Assembly (NCBI RefSeq): GCF_000317555.1
Contig: NC_019745.1
Location: 1,488,001-1,552,000 of the forward strand
Direction of reading: 5' to 3'
DNA length: 64,000 bases
Source of the DNA: Gloeocapsa sp. PCC 7428
GTDB lineage: Bacteria > Cyanobacteriota > Cyanobacteriia > Cyanobacteriales > Chroococcidiopsidaceae
Both the position numbers and the translations under genes were made by a program. Positions 20,209 through 30,056 of this stretch are shown here, in pieces. Under the pieces are notes generated by a model. It did not search any database and was not told the DNA's origin. It saw only the letters and a list, made by a program, of their open reading frames with translations. Numbering within the stretch: the first letter of the stretch is position 1; each line of letters starts with the position of its first letter.

Positions 20209-20455
20209 ATTGTTGCATCACTCCTTGGCGAATTACATCTTCTAGCTCATCGAGACTTTTCGGTTTTCCCTGATAGCTTAAACAGCCTGCAACCTGCGCT
20301 AAAGTTGTTTCCGCAAAAGGTTTTTTAGGTTTCAGGAGAATACCATCGCCGACATCAATCGCAATTAGTTCTTGACCAACTTCCCAATGATGAGCAGCAC
20401 GTAAGGCTTTTGGAATGATCACTTGCCCTTTACTTGACAAACGAGTGACTTGCAT
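20192..20455 (-). CDS. AbrB/MazE-type antitoxin
   Basis: An 87-residue swapped-hairpin DNA-binding protein. Residues 1-45 (MQVTRLSSKGQVIIPKALR, then VGQELIAIDVGDGILLKP) are the AbrB/SpoVT fold. The C-terminal tail would wrap the toxin. It is the antitoxin for the PIN gene, whose frame begins inside its last codons. I chose the ATG at 20455 over the adjacent in-frame TTG at 20458. Confidence 0.88.
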   Translation of the reverse strand: MQVTRLSSKGQVIIPKALRAAHHWEVGQELIAIDVGDGILLKPKKPFAETTLAQVAGCLSYQGKPKSLDELEDVIRQGVMQQCHDRS

Positions 20456-20518
20456 CAAATTTAGCGACGAAATAGTAAGAAATATGTAAGAATTCTAGCA
20501 TGAGCATCTCGAAAATCG

Positions 20519-21073
20519 TTGCAACAATCGACATTAGAGACGAGTAGATTGAATCTACGTTCACTAACCCAGGCAGATATACCCTCAATACAGCGCTGCG
20601 CCAGTGTTCGGGCGATCGCCGATACAATGATCTCTATTCCTCATCCCTATCCTGAGGGCGAAGCTGAGCGGTATGTGTTAAGACGACTTGCAGAATTTGA
20701 GGCGGGGCTTTCGGTTTCATTTATCATTGAGCGCAAATTTGAACCAGCATTTTGTGGAGCGATCGAGATTCGCGATATTGAGTCGGAACATTCTCAAGCC
20801 GAATTAAGTTTTTGGTTAGCGGTTGAGATGTGGGGAAAAGGATACATGAGCGAAGCATTACAACCCATACTCCGCTTCGGATTTGAAGATTTAGCACTCA
20901 ATAGGCTCTACGCCTATCACATGGTGAGAAACCCAGGTTCAGGCAGAGTATTGCAGAAAAATGGATTTGTACAAGAAGGAGTGTTACGCCAGCGAGTTCG
21001 CAAGTGGGGAATGTTTGAAGATGTCAAGTTATGGGCAATTGTACATAGCGACTGGCAAGAGGCAGCAGCATAA
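20519..21073 (+). CDS. GNAT-family N-acetyltransferase (RimJ/RimL type)
   Basis: A 184-residue protein with LETSRLNLRSLTQADIPSI at the N-terminus, ELSFWLAVEMWGKGYMSEAL around the acetyl-CoA pyrophosphate loop and NPGSGRVLQKNGFVQEGVLR near the C-terminus. These are typical of RimJ/RimL-like acetyltransferases acting on protein N-termini or small amines; the substrate is unknown. The start appears to be a TTG at 20519; no in-frame ATG precedes the conserved LETSRL. It is divergent from the antitoxin gene. Confidence 0.85.
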   Translation: MQQSTLETSRLNLRSLTQADIPSIQRCASVRAIADTMISIPHPYPEGEAERYVLRRLAEFEAGLSVSFIIERKFEPAFCGAIEIRDIESEHSQAELSFWLAVEMWGKGYMSEALQPILRFGFEDLALNRLYAYHMVRNPGSGRVLQKNGFVQEGVLRQRVRKWGMFEDVKLWAIVHSDWQEAAA

Positions 21074-21121
21074 CGCTAGGTTGATATGTAGAAGGTAGAT
21101 TTATAGGAAATTTTAGGTAAA

Positions 21122-22354
21122 TTGCAACCGTTAATTGTTGTTATTGGAGGAGGCGCGGCAGGTTTCTTTGGTGCGATCGCGGCAGCACAAGCGCATCCTC
21201 ATACGCAAGTGATCATTTTAGAAGCAAGTCACCAACCATTAGCTAAAGTCCGCGTTTCTGGCGGCGGGAGATGTAATGTTACCCATGCGTGTTTTGAACC
21301 AACCGCCTTAGTACAAAATTATCCGAGAGGTGGTAAAGCCTTGCGTGGGGCATTTACGCGATTTCAAAGCCGCGATACTGTTAATTGGTTCGCCGCACAA
21401 GGAGTAAAACTCAAAACTGAACCTGATGGCAGAATGTTTCCACTCACCGATGACTCGGCGACGATTGTTGATTGTTTAAGGGAAAAGGCAATCGCTTTAG
21501 GAATCAAAATTCGTATAGGCGCAGCGGTTGTTGCTGTCAAGGCACTTGATGGCACAACTTCCAGATTTGCAATTCAACTGAAATCAAAAGAAGTGATAAC
21601 GTGCGATCGCGTATTACTCGCAACAGGTAGTAACAAAGTCGGTCATCAAATCGCTGCGTCTTTAGGACACCACATTGAATCGCCTGTACCATCGCTGTTT
21701 ACATTTAATATTCTCGATCAAGATCTGCGCGAATTAGCTGGAGTCAGTGTCGATAGCGTCCGGTTAAAGTTAACCGTTGGTAGCCATAAACTCGAACAAA
21801 CAGGTCCATTGCTGATAACCCACTGGGGCTTAAGTGGTCCTGCGGTTCTCAAACTTTCTGCATGGGGGGCGCGGGTACTTTATGACGCGAAATATCATGC
21901 AACTCTAACAATCAACTGGCTTCCACAATGTAACCCTGAAGATATCCGCCAAAAATTGCTTGCTGTTAAAACCGAATGGGCAAAACGGGCGATCGCGAGT
22001 AACTGTCCTGTTGAATTACCGCGTCGTCTATGGCAGTATTTAGTATCGCGGATTAATCTTGGCAGCGAAGACCGTTGGTCGGGAATATCGCATAAAAGCT
22101 TAAATCGACTCGTCCAAGAACTGACACAAGGACAATACTTGATTCAAGGGAAGGGAGTTTTCAAAGAAGAATTTGTCACCTGCGGTGGCGTCAGTCTCAA
22201 AGAAGTCAACTTTAAAACGATGGAAAGTCGGCTGTGTCAGGGACTTTACTTTGCTGGCGAAATCCTTGATATTGATGGCGTTACCGGAGGATTTAACTTT
22301 CAAAGTGCTTGGACAACGGCTTGGTTGGCGGGTCAAGCAATGGGAGTCGTCTAG
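21122..22354 (+). CDS. BaiN/HI0933-type NAD(P)/FAD-dependent oxidoreductase
   Basis: A 410-residue flavoprotein. The N-terminal VIGGGAAGFFGAIAAA is the dinucleotide-binding fold. KVRVSGGGRCNVTHA is diagnostic for the HI0933/YhiN family, and GEILDIDGVTGGFNFQSAW near the end closes the FAD site. The physiological substrate is not established for most members. The start appears to be a TTG at 21122, as the Rossmann motif follows directly. It lies about 50 bp after the GNAT gene on the same strand. Confidence 0.88.
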   Translation: MQPLIVVIGGGAAGFFGAIAAAQAHPHTQVIILEASHQPLAKVRVSGGGRCNVTHACFEPTALVQNYPRGGKALRGAFTRFQSRDTVNWFAAQGVKLKTEPDGRMFPLTDDSATIVDCLREKAIALGIKIRIGAAVVAVKALDGTTSRFAIQLKSKEVITCDRVLLATGSNKVGHQIAASLGHHIESPVPSLFTFNILDQDLRELAGVSVDSVRLKLTVGSHKLEQTGPLLITHWGLSGPAVLKLSAWGARVLYDAKYHATLTINWLPQCNPEDIRQKLLAVKTEWAKRAIASNCPVELPRRLWQYLVSRINLGSEDRWSGISHKSLNRLVQELTQGQYLIQGKGVFKEEFVTCGGVSLKEVNFKTMESRLCQGLYFAGEILDIDGVTGGFNFQSAWTTAWLAGQAMGVV

Positions 22355-22455
22355 GAATTATTTTTGAGTTTTAAGTTTTGATACGATTCATTCGCCGATC
22401 TCTGACCTCCGACCTCTGACCTCTACATTAGTTTTTGAAACTATAAAAGTCAAAG

Positions 22456-23505
22456 ATGAAATTTAGCGAAGTTGTTGAAAAACTCGGTGAAGCTGCTGCC
22501 AATAATAGCCTTAGTTTCGATAAAGATTGCGACCCTGACCTTCCTAGATTAGCACCAGTTGAAGAAGCTACAACGGGAACTTTGAGCTATATCGAAGGTG
22601 CCAAATTTGCCTCGTACGTTGCGACAACTGGTGCTAGTGCGTTAATTTTGCCGCAAGATGAAGCTCTACAAACACAAGCACAATCACGGGGTATCGCTTG
22701 GATTACAACCTCCCAACCACGCTTACTTTTTGCACAAGCGATCGCACTTTACTATCAACCGTTTCACCCTGCGCCTGAAATTCATCCGAGTGCAGTGATT
22801 CATCCTTCCGTAAAACTTGGTGAAGACATATATATTGGCGCGCACGTTGTTATTCAAGCAGGTGTTAATATTGGCGATCGCGTCTGCATTCATCCCAACG
22901 TTGTTATTTACCCAGAAGTTCAAATCGGCGATCGCACGATTCTTCATGCGAATTGTACAATTCACGAGCGCAGCCAGATTGGTGCTGGGTGTGTCATTCA
23001 TAGCGGTGCAGTTATTGGTGCAGAAGGATTTGGTTTTGTTCCTTCACCGACAGGTTGGGTAAAGATGGAACAATCGGGCTACGCCGTATTAGAAGATGGT
23101 GTAGAAATTGGCTGCAATAGCACGATCGATCGCCCCGCAGTGGGAGAAACACGCATTGGTAAAAATACAAAAATTGACAATTTAGTACAAATTGGTCATG
23201 GTTGCCAAGTAGGTGCAAATTGTGCCTTTGCTGCGCACGTTGGTTTAGCTGGTGGTGTGAAAATTGGCAATCAAGTTATTCTTGCAGGTCAAGTAGGAAT
23301 TGCCAATCAGGTAAAAGTTGGCGATGGGGCGGTTGCTTCTGCTAAAGCTGGTGTTCACAGTGATGTTCAACCTGGAACAATTGTTTCTGGGAATCCTGCC
23401 ATACCACACAAAACTTTTCTCAAAGCATCTGCTGTCTACACGCGTTTACCAGAAATTTATCAAACTCTCAAGCAGTTGCAACGCAGTTTGAGCAGAAAAG
23501 AATAA
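22456..23505 (+). CDS. lpxD: UDP-3-O-(3-hydroxymyristoyl)glucosamine N-acyltransferase
   Basis: LpxD adds the second acyl chain in lipid A synthesis, at the inner face of the cytoplasmic membrane. The 349-residue protein has the N-terminal substrate-binding domain (MKFSEVVEKLGE to FAQAIALYYQPF). A left-handed beta-helix of hexapeptide repeats follows, including IGAEGFGFVPSPTGWVKMEQ and IGHGCQVGANCAFAAHVG with the catalytic-type histidines, and a C-terminal helix. The length is normal. The other lpx genes are not in the window. Confidence 0.93.
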   Translation: MKFSEVVEKLGEAAANNSLSFDKDCDPDLPRLAPVEEATTGTLSYIEGAKFASYVATTGASALILPQDEALQTQAQSRGIAWITTSQPRLLFAQAIALYYQPFHPAPEIHPSAVIHPSVKLGEDIYIGAHVVIQAGVNIGDRVCIHPNVVIYPEVQIGDRTILHANCTIHERSQIGAGCVIHSGAVIGAEGFGFVPSPTGWVKMEQSGYAVLEDGVEIGCNSTIDRPAVGETRIGKNTKIDNLVQIGHGCQVGANCAFAAHVGLAGGVKIGNQVILAGQVGIANQVKVGDGAVASAKAGVHSDVQPGTIVSGNPAIPHKTFLKASAVYTRLPEIYQTLKQLQRSLSRKE

Positions 23506-23695
23506 ATGTACTATTAGTCCGACAAGATAAGTAGGGTTATCCGCACTCGTTCATTTTTTATTTAGTTAATATAGAAGTAAAGGTGCAAGCAGAAAGTATC
23601 GAACGCACCATTTTTCTCCTTTTGTATTGAACAGTTCATTGTTGAGTGACAAATTAATTCAGCCGCTGGCGCTGAGTTGTGGAGGTGACTTAACT

Positions 23696-24211
23696 ATGGC
23701 ATTAGTACATTGGCAACCATTTCAAGAAATTAATGCTTTGCGGCGTCAAATGGACCGGATGTTTGACGAAATTGCAGGATTTAATCGAGAACTAAAAGCA
23801 AACTGGATGCCTGCAATTGAAATGCAAGATCGTGAAGACCATATTATCTTGCGTGCTGAAATTCCAGGAATAGACGCTAAAGATCTTGATGTGCAAGTAG
23901 CCCGTGATACAGTCACAATTTCGGGTGAAACTCGTCAAGAACAGCAAACAGAAGACCGCGGATTCTGGCATTCTGAATTTCGTTATGGTAAGTTTCAAAG
24001 GACGATTCCATTACCAGTAGCTGTTGAAAACGAACACGTAGAAGCAAGCTACAAAGACGGAATTTTAACTTTGACGCTACCCAAGGTCGCTGAAGCAATC
24101 AACCGTGTTGTACACATCAACTTGACAGGAGATAAAGAAGCGATCGCCGGTTCTGACTCAACTCATACACTAGATATAACAACTGAATCTGAGGCTCAAA
24201 ATAATAGTTAG
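23696..24211 (+). CDS. Hsp20/alpha-crystallin small heat-shock protein
   Basis: This 171-residue protein starts MALVHWQPFQEINALRRQMDRMFDEI, typical of cyanobacterial Hsp17-type proteins. The alpha-crystallin domain spans about residues 38-140 (AIEMQDREDHIILRAEIPG to ILTLTLPK), with a short tail. I chose the ATG at 23696 because GGAGGTGA precedes it at ideal spacing; an in-frame start at 23627 would add 23 atypical residues. It holds unfolded proteins under heat or light stress, probably at thylakoids. The long leader may be regulatory. Confidence 0.93.
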   Translation: MALVHWQPFQEINALRRQMDRMFDEIAGFNRELKANWMPAIEMQDREDHIILRAEIPGIDAKDLDVQVARDTVTISGETRQEQQTEDRGFWHSEFRYGKFQRTIPLPVAVENEHVEASYKDGILTLTLPKVAEAINRVVHINLTGDKEAIAGSDSTHTLDITTESEAQNNS

Positions 24212-24274
24212 CTTAATTCAGTAATAGTACCAATTATCTAGCCAAGGTACTGTCACTATTTGATTAAAGAAAAT

Positions 24275-24317
24275 TGCTGAGTAGTTATTATATTCGTGAT
24301 TTACTCAGCATTTTTTT
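24275..24317 (+). terminator. Rho-independent terminator after hsp20
   Basis: TGCTGAGTA pairs with TACTCAGCA across an AT-rich loop and is followed by seven T. Confidence 0.85.
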
Positions 24318-24351
24318 GTCATAAAAATTGCTACTAAAAACTTTATTAATT

Positions 24352-24439
24352 ATACCATTTCACCCAATAAAAACTACAAATCATTTCTCCTCTGCTCCCT
24401 CTGCTCCCTATTTGTAGTAACTTCAAAATGAAATGGTAT
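24352..24439. repeat. ATACCATTTCA-ended miniature element, copy 1
   Basis: It is bounded by an 11-bp inverted repeat, ATACCATTTCA and TGAAATGGTAT. The inside (AAAACTACAAATCATTTCTCC, CTGCTCC, TATTTGTAGTAA) is shared with copies at 29953-30056 and, inverted, at 40708-40786. There is no coding capacity, as expected for a MITE. It lies in the 384-bp gap between hsp20 and the HdrB-like gene; the rest of that gap holds the terminator and nothing else I recognise. Confidence 0.8.
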
Positions 24440-24595
24440 TAAACCTCCTACGCAAATACTTAAAACTGTCATGTTGAGCAAAACAAAAATTTTCTAAGAT
24501 TTTACTCTGCGGTAACACTGCGCAAACACTCGCCTACGTTTTGTTCAGGATCGCACTCATATTTTTTATACTTTATACAAGAGGTTTATTCAAAA

Positions 24596-25498
24596 TTAAA
24601 AGCCTAATTTTTCTAATAAAGGACGTGTGGAGACAATGTGTTTTTCTAAACCTAATTCTTTAGGTTCAATACCCAATGATAAAGCAATTAATTGCGGTAG
24701 GTGTAATACAGGTAAACCCAGTTTTTTACCAATGACTTTTTCAACTTCGGGTTGACGCGAATCAAGATTAAGATGACATAAAGGACACGGTGTCACTATA
24801 CAATCTGCACCAGATGCCAGGGCTTCTTGAATATGCATTCCTGCCATTTTAAACGCTTGGGTCGTAGCATAGCTAGAAAGCGGCCAACCACAGCACTGAG
24901 TTCGTCCACGGTAGTAGATCGGTGTTGCGCCGATCGCCCGAAAGATATTTTCCATGGCTTGCGGATTATAAGGGTCATCGTAAGGCATTGATTTTTGGGC
25001 ACGGAGTAAATAGCAACCATAAAACGCCGCGCACTTGATATTACTTAAGCGTCGCGACACGCGCTTTTCGATTTCATCTATCCCGTAATCGGAAACAAGC
25101 GCATAAAGCAGGTGTTTAACCGTAGTGCTACCGCGATAAGGTAGACAGCCTTGTTGCGTCAATAAGTCGTTGACTTGTTCGAGGTAAGCGGGTTGAGTTT
25201 GCTGAAACTCTTTTAAACGTTCATCAACATGACCAATCACACCTTGACAGGTGCTGCAATGTGTTAGTAGAGGAAGGTTTAATTCTTCAGCTAGCGCGAT
25301 ATTACGCGCGTTAACGGTGTCTTCTAGCAAAAGCGAATCTTCTTTGAATGTGCCAGAACCGCAACACGCAGCTTTTTTGAGTTCGATCAGTTCAATATCT
25401 AAGGCTTGAGTTAAAGCTTGCGTAGATTGATAAAGTTCTCGACAGGCACCTTGTGCAACACAGCCAGGGAAGTAGGCGTATTTTAGATGAAAAGACAT
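24596..25498 (-). CDS. Heterodisulfide reductase subunit B-like (CCG domain) protein
   Basis: A 300-residue protein with two cysteine-rich CCG modules: YFPGCVAQ, KKAACCGSGTF and THCSTCQG in the first half; YGCYLLRAQK, RTQCCGWPLSSY and TPCPLCHLNLD in the second. These modules bind an unusual iron-sulphur cluster in HdrB and in SdhE-type subunits. Cyanobacteria lack methanogen CoB/CoM, so a role as a redox subunit, for example with succinate dehydrogenase or an Hdr-like complex, is inferred. No partner subunits are adjacent. Confidence 0.85.
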   Translation of the reverse strand: MSFHLKYAYFPGCVAQGACRELYQSTQALTQALDIELIELKKAACCGSGTFKEDSLLLEDTVNARNIALAEELNLPLLTHCSTCQGVIGHVDERLKEFQQTQPAYLEQVNDLLTQQGCLPYRGSTTVKHLLYALVSDYGIDEIEKRVSRRLSNIKCAAFYGCYLLRAQKSMPYDDPYNPQAMENIFRAIGATPIYYRGRTQCCGWPLSSYATTQAFKMAGMHIQEALASGADCIVTPCPLCHLNLDSRQPEVEKVIGKKLGLPVLHLPQLIALSLGIEPKELGLEKHIVSTRPLLEKLGF

Positions 25499-25724
25499 AA
25501 AAAATTAAGAGCTAGAGGCTAAAAATTAGGAAATAAACCGCTGCTTTTCTATCGTAACCCCTAAGCTTTTAGTCGTTAGTTCCTGATTAGTCGCTAGTGA
25601 CAGTAGGAAAACAGACCCTATGATATGTTGAAGCGATCGCGCTTTTCGATAAGATAAATATGATTTTAAGCATATCGACCCGATCGGGGGATTGTTTTTG
25701 CAACTGCTTGAGGACTTTATATTT

Positions 25725-25976
25725 ATGAGCGAAGCGGAAATTTTAGAGAAAGTCAAGAAAATTGTGACTGAGCAACTCAGTGTAGAAGCCGAAAAGGTAA
25801 CGCCAGCCGCGAACTTTGCGAATGACCTAGGGGCTGATTCGCTCGATGTTGTTGAACTCGTGATGGCTTTAGAGGAAGAATTCGATATTGAAATCCCCGA
25901 TGAGGCAGCAGAACAGATTACAACGGTACAACAAGCGGTAGATTATATCAGTAACAAAGTGACAGCATCGGCTTAG
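25725..25976 (+). CDS. acpP: Acyl carrier protein
   Basis: An 83-residue acidic protein carrying acyl chains in fatty acid synthesis. [18 protein letters not shown] contains the serine that receives 4'-phosphopantetheine. I chose the ATG at 25725 ([14 protein letters not shown]), which matches the family start; a GAGGA lies upstream. It is followed by fabF and then tkt, an arrangement common in cyanobacteria. Confidence 0.95.
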   Translation: MSEAEILEKVKKIVTEQLSVEAEKVTPAANFANDLGADSLDVVELVMALEEEFDIEIPDEAAEQITTVQQAVDYISNKVTASA

Positions 25977-26138
25977 GTGTGAACCACGTATTAAATGGCG
26001 CGAAATACGCGATTGCGCTTTGCGCAGCGCCAAGGGCGATCGCACTTTTCGATAAAAAATCGTAGAACGCGCCAATCCTCAAAACTAGAAATTCATTTGT
26101 TCTGCGTTATTCAGTCAGGAAGCTGGCTCAACTGAAGT

Positions 26139-27392
26139 ATGACAGATAAGGAAAAAAAACGTGTTGTCGTAACAGGTATCGGCGCGATTACGCCAATTGG
26201 CAATACTCCAGGTGAGTACTGGGAAGGGTTGTTAAATGGACGTAGCGGCATAGGTCCGATTACCTTGTTCGATGCCTCCCACCACAAATGCCGCATTGCG
26301 GGTGAAGTCAAAGGATTCAATCCTCACGATTACCTTGACAACAAAGATGCCAAGCGCATGGACCGGTTTGCTCAATTTGCGGTTTCAGCCAGTTTACAAG
26401 CGCTTGCGGACGCACAGTTTGTCATTAATGAACTGAACGCAGAACAAGTGGGCGTCATCATTGGAACTGGCATTGGTGGCATTAAGGTATTAGAAGACCA
26501 ACAAACGGTATATCTCAATCGGGGTCCGGATCGCTGTAGCCCATTTATGGTGCCGATGATGATCGCGAACATGGCAGCAGGCTTAACTGCAATTCACGTC
26601 GGTGCTAAAGGTCCTAATACGTGTCCCGTAACCGCGTGTGCTGCGGGTTCTAACGCTGTTGGCGATGCATTTCGGATGATTCAGCGCGGTTATGCGCAAG
26701 CAATGCTTTGTGGTGGTGCCGAAGCAGCGGTGACGCCGTTATCCGTTGCAGGTTTTGCCGCAGCCCGAACGCTATCAACGCGCAACGACGATCCAGCGCA
26801 CGCGAGTCGTCCTTTTGACCGCGATCGCGATGGCTTTGTAATGGGCGAAGGTGCGGGAATTCTACTTCTAGAAGAACTCGAACACGCCCGCAGTCGTGGC
26901 GCGCGGATTTATGCGGAAATTGTCGGCTACGGCATGACGTGTGATGCGTATCATATGACATCACCCGTACCAGGCGGCGAAGGTGCAACGCGGGCGATTC
27001 AACTAGCGTTGAAAGATGCATTGTTGAATCCAACGCAAGTTAACTACATCAATGCGCACGGTACAAGTACCGCGATGAATGACACAACTGAAACCGCCGC
27101 GATGAAAAAAGCATTGGGCGACCATGCGTATAAAGTCGCAATTAGCTCAACAAAGTCGATGACTGGACACTTGTTAGGTGGTTCGGGAGGTATTGAAGCG
27201 GTGGCGACAGTGTTGGCGATCGCGCATGACCAACTACCACCGACTATTAACTTAGACAACCCCGATCCAGAGTGTGACTTGGATTACGTACCTAACGTTG
27301 CGCGCACCCAAAAAGTAGACGTTGCTTTGTCAAATTCGTTTGGCTTTGGCGGGCATAATGTAACTTTAGTGTTCCAGAAGTTTACAGGCTAA
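26139..27392 (+). CDS. fabF: Beta-ketoacyl-ACP synthase II
   Basis: FabF condenses malonyl-ACP with a growing acyl-ACP. The 417-residue thiolase-fold protein has the nucleophile cysteine in NTCPVTACAAGSNAVGDA, the two catalytic histidines in YINAHGTSTAMND and STKSMTGHLLGGSGG, and a C-terminal SNSFGFGGHN. The start MTDKEKKRVVVTGIGAITPIG is canonical. It follows acpP by 160 bp and is probably cotranscribed with it. Confidence 0.96.
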   Translation: MTDKEKKRVVVTGIGAITPIGNTPGEYWEGLLNGRSGIGPITLFDASHHKCRIAGEVKGFNPHDYLDNKDAKRMDRFAQFAVSASLQALADAQFVINELNAEQVGVIIGTGIGGIKVLEDQQTVYLNRGPDRCSPFMVPMMIANMAAGLTAIHVGAKGPNTCPVTACAAGSNAVGDAFRMIQRGYAQAMLCGGAEAAVTPLSVAGFAAARTLSTRNDDPAHASRPFDRDRDGFVMGEGAGILLLEELEHARSRGARIYAEIVGYGMTCDAYHMTSPVPGGEGATRAIQLALKDALLNPTQVNYINAHGTSTAMNDTTETAAMKKALGDHAYKVAISSTKSMTGHLLGGSGGIEAVATVLAIAHDQLPPTINLDNPDPECDLDYVPNVARTQKVDVALSNSFGFGGHNVTLVFQKFTG

Positions 27393-27824
27393 AGAATGTT
27401 TTAGTTCTGTGCCTTACGGTTTCGCACGATCAGTAGGGAAAAGGTAAAATCGCACGTGTTTGCATCTCTTCGCGCGATCGCCTTTTCCCACTTGGACGCT
27501 AAGAAAATCGTCGATTCAATTAAAATTATCTTGACATCAGTAGTGCTGCGGTATGTCTTTCTAACTTTATCAAAGCAATGCTGCGAGCGATTGCACTCAA
27601 TAATTAGGTGCAATTGAACAGTGAGCTACTGTAGTACATCTCAGCGCTTTTGTAGCAAAAAAACTCAAGGAGAGCAACTTATTACGCATTGTGTGAGCAA
27701 GGATGCTTGCCTGTCAATCCAGAACAATGGGATGATCGTTAATAAGTGCTTAGGGCAATCTCTGAGGATTACAATTTCAGCCCACTCCATGAGCGTGCTA
27801 ACCCGTCGTTAACAATAAGAGACT
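27393..27824 (+). other. Long leader upstream of tkt with an inverted repeat
   Basis: A 432-bp spacer. GGGAAAAGG (27436-27444) and CCTTTTCCC (27481-27489) form a perfect 9-bp inverted repeat enclosing HIP1-like sequence. This may end fabF transcription or control tkt. I see no credible small gene. Confidence 0.45.
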
Positions 27825-29858
27825 ATGGCTGTTGCAACCCAATCCCTCGAAGAACTTTGTATTAATTCAATCCGCTTTCTCGCAATCGATGCTGTAGAAA
27901 AGGCAAAGTCAGGTCATCCAGGGCTGCCGATGGGCGCGGCTCCAATGGCTTTTGTCTTATGGGATCGATTCATGCGATTCAATCCCAAAAATCCCACTTG
28001 GTACAATCGCGATCGCTTTTTGTTATCCGCAGGACACGGCAGTATGCTGCTGTATGCCTTGCTGTACCTCACAGGCTATGAGGATTTGACGCTCGAAGAT
28101 CTCAAGCAGTTCCGTCAGTGGGAGTCAAAAACTCCTGGACACCCAGAAAACTTCATGAACCCTGGAGTAGAAATTACAACAGGTCCTTTGGGTCAAGGTA
28201 TTGCCAATGGTGTTGGCATTGCTATGGCGGAGGCTCACTTAGCAGCTAAGTTCAATAAACCTGATTTTCCGATCGTTGACCACTACACCTACGTTATTCT
28301 AGGTGATGGATGCAATATGGAAGGTGTCTCAGGCGAAGCTTGTTCGTTAGCAGGACATTTGGGACTTGGTAAACTGATTGCTTTATACGACGACAACCAC
28401 ATTTCGATCGACGGTTCAACCGATCTCGCATTCACCGAAGACGTTGGTAAGCGCTTTGAGGCTTACGGCTGGCACGTTCAGGTAGTCGAAGACGGTAATA
28501 CCGATTTAGATGCGATTCATAAAGCTATTGAAGTTGCTCAATCTGTCACCGACAAACCCTCTTTAATTAAGGTAAGAACGACAATCGGTTACGGTTCACC
28601 TAAAAAAGCCAATACCCGCCATGCGCACGGTGAAGCGTTGGGCGCGGATGAAGTCAAAGCAACGCGCGAACACCTAGGGTGGAATCATGAGCCGTTTGAA
28701 GTTCCCGAAGATGCGCTGAATCACTGGCGTCAGGCGATTGATCGCGGTGCAAAATTAGAACAAGAGTGGAATCAATTATTTGAGCGCTACAAAGAGCAAT
28801 ATCCTGAAGAAGCGCGTCTCTTAAAGCGGATGCACGAAGCTGAACTACCCGAAGGTTGGGATTCAGTACTACCTACCTATAGTCCAGAAGATAAAGGAAT
28901 TGCCACCCGCGTACATTCGGGTAATTGCTTAAATGCGATCGCGGAAGTTCTTCCTGAACTTATCGGTGGTTCGGCTGACTTGGCTCCTTCAAATAATACA
29001 TTACTCAAGTCTTCTGGCGACTTCCAAAAAGGTCAATACGAAAATCGCTACATCCGTTTTGGCGTGCGCGAACATGGCATGGGCGCAATTTGTAACGGTT
29101 TGGCACTCGACGGTTCTGGACTTATTCCTTACTGTGCGACTTTCCTCGTGTTCACCGATTATATGCGTGCGGCAATTCGTCTTTCGGCGTTGTCTGAAGC
29201 TGGCGTCATTTATGTCATGACTCACGACTCGATCGCCTTGGGTGAAGATGGTCCAACGCACCAACCAATCGAACACGTTGCTTCTTTACGCGCAATTCCT
29301 GATTTGTATGTGATCCGTCCTGCGGATGGTAATGAGACTTCTGGCGCTTACAAAGTCGCGATTAAAGCTGCACGCGGTAAGCGTTATGGCAATAAAACAC
29401 GACCTTCAGTTCTAGCGCTGACACGCCAAGCTGTACCAAACCTTGCAGGTTCTTCGATTGAAGGTGTAACTAAAGGTGCGTACGTCTTATCTGATAGTGA
29501 TGGCACGCCTGATTTGATTATGATTGGTACTGGTAGCGAAACTCAACTGTGTGTCCAAGCTGCTGAGCAGTTGCGCTCTGAAGGCAAGAAAGTGAGAGTC
29601 GTTTCGATGCCTTGCTGGGAAGTCTTTGAAGAACAAGACGCAGAATATCGAGAATCGGTACTCCCCAAAGCGGTGAAGAAGCGCGTATCAGTCGAAGCTG
29701 GCTCGACGTTCGGCTGGTGCCGTTATGTTGGTGATGAAGGTATTGCGATCGGTATTGACCAATATGGTTCTTCGGCTCCTGGTTCAGTTTGTATGGAGAA
29801 ATTTGGCTTTACTGTTGATAATGTAGTTGCCAAAGCAAAAGCCGTCTTAGGCGAATAG
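27825..29858 (+). CDS. tkt: Transketolase
   Basis: A thiamine-diphosphate enzyme of the Calvin cycle and pentose phosphate pathway that moves two-carbon units between sugar phosphates. The 677-residue protein shows [14 protein letters not shown], the ThDP-binding [19 protein letters not shown] to [25 protein letters not shown] with the catalytic glutamate, and the C-terminal [13 protein letters not shown]. The length is normal. A strong terminator follows. Confidence 0.97.
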   Translation: MAVATQSLEELCINSIRFLAIDAVEKAKSGHPGLPMGAAPMAFVLWDRFMRFNPKNPTWYNRDRFLLSAGHGSMLLYALLYLTGYEDLTLEDLKQFRQWESKTPGHPENFMNPGVEITTGPLGQGIANGVGIAMAEAHLAAKFNKPDFPIVDHYTYVILGDGCNMEGVSGEACSLAGHLGLGKLIALYDDNHISIDGSTDLAFTEDVGKRFEAYGWHVQVVEDGNTDLDAIHKAIEVAQSVTDKPSLIKVRTTIGYGSPKKANTRHAHGEALGADEVKATREHLGWNHEPFEVPEDALNHWRQAIDRGAKLEQEWNQLFERYKEQYPEEARLLKRMHEAELPEGWDSVLPTYSPEDKGIATRVHSGNCLNAIAEVLPELIGGSADLAPSNNTLLKSSGDFQKGQYENRYIRFGVREHGMGAICNGLALDGSGLIPYCATFLVFTDYMRAAIRLSALSEAGVIYVMTHDSIALGEDGPTHQPIEHVASLRAIPDLYVIRPADGNETSGAYKVAIKAARGKRYGNKTRPSVLALTRQAVPNLAGSSIEGVTKGAYVLSDSDGTPDLIMIGTGSETQLCVQAAEQLRSEGKKVRVVSMPCWEVFEEQDAEYRESVLPKAVKKRVSVEAGSTFGWCRYVGDEGIAIGIDQYGSSAPGSVCMEKFGFTVDNVVAKAKAVLGE

Positions 29859-29901
29859 TCAGCAGAATCTGCTCAAACCATTAAAATTGCATAGCAAGTT
29901 G

Positions 29902-29929
29902 GGGGTTCTTCTAGAACCCCTATTTTTTT
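29902..29929 (+). terminator. Rho-independent terminator after tkt
   Basis: GGGGTTCT pairs with AGAACCCC across a three-base loop, then TATTTTTTT. Confidence 0.9.
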
Positions 29930-29952
29930 GCTTTATTCCAAAAACAGGTTTA

Positions 29953-30056
29953 ATACCATTTCACCAAATAAAAACTACAAATCATTTCTCCTCTGCTCCT
30001 CTGCCCCTCTGCTCCTGAAGCTGCCTATTTGTAGTAAATTCAAAGTGACATGGTAT
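29953..30056. repeat. ATACCATTTCA-ended miniature element, copy 2
   Basis: Same ends (right end TGACATGGTAT, one mismatch) and inside as 24352-24439, with a slightly longer pyrimidine-rich middle. Confidence 0.8.

Noticed and set aside
23506-23695. Hsp17-type RNA thermometer before hsp20
   Set aside because: The strong GGAGGTGA binding site has no nearby complementary segment that would mask it; the small hairpin upstream does not involve it.
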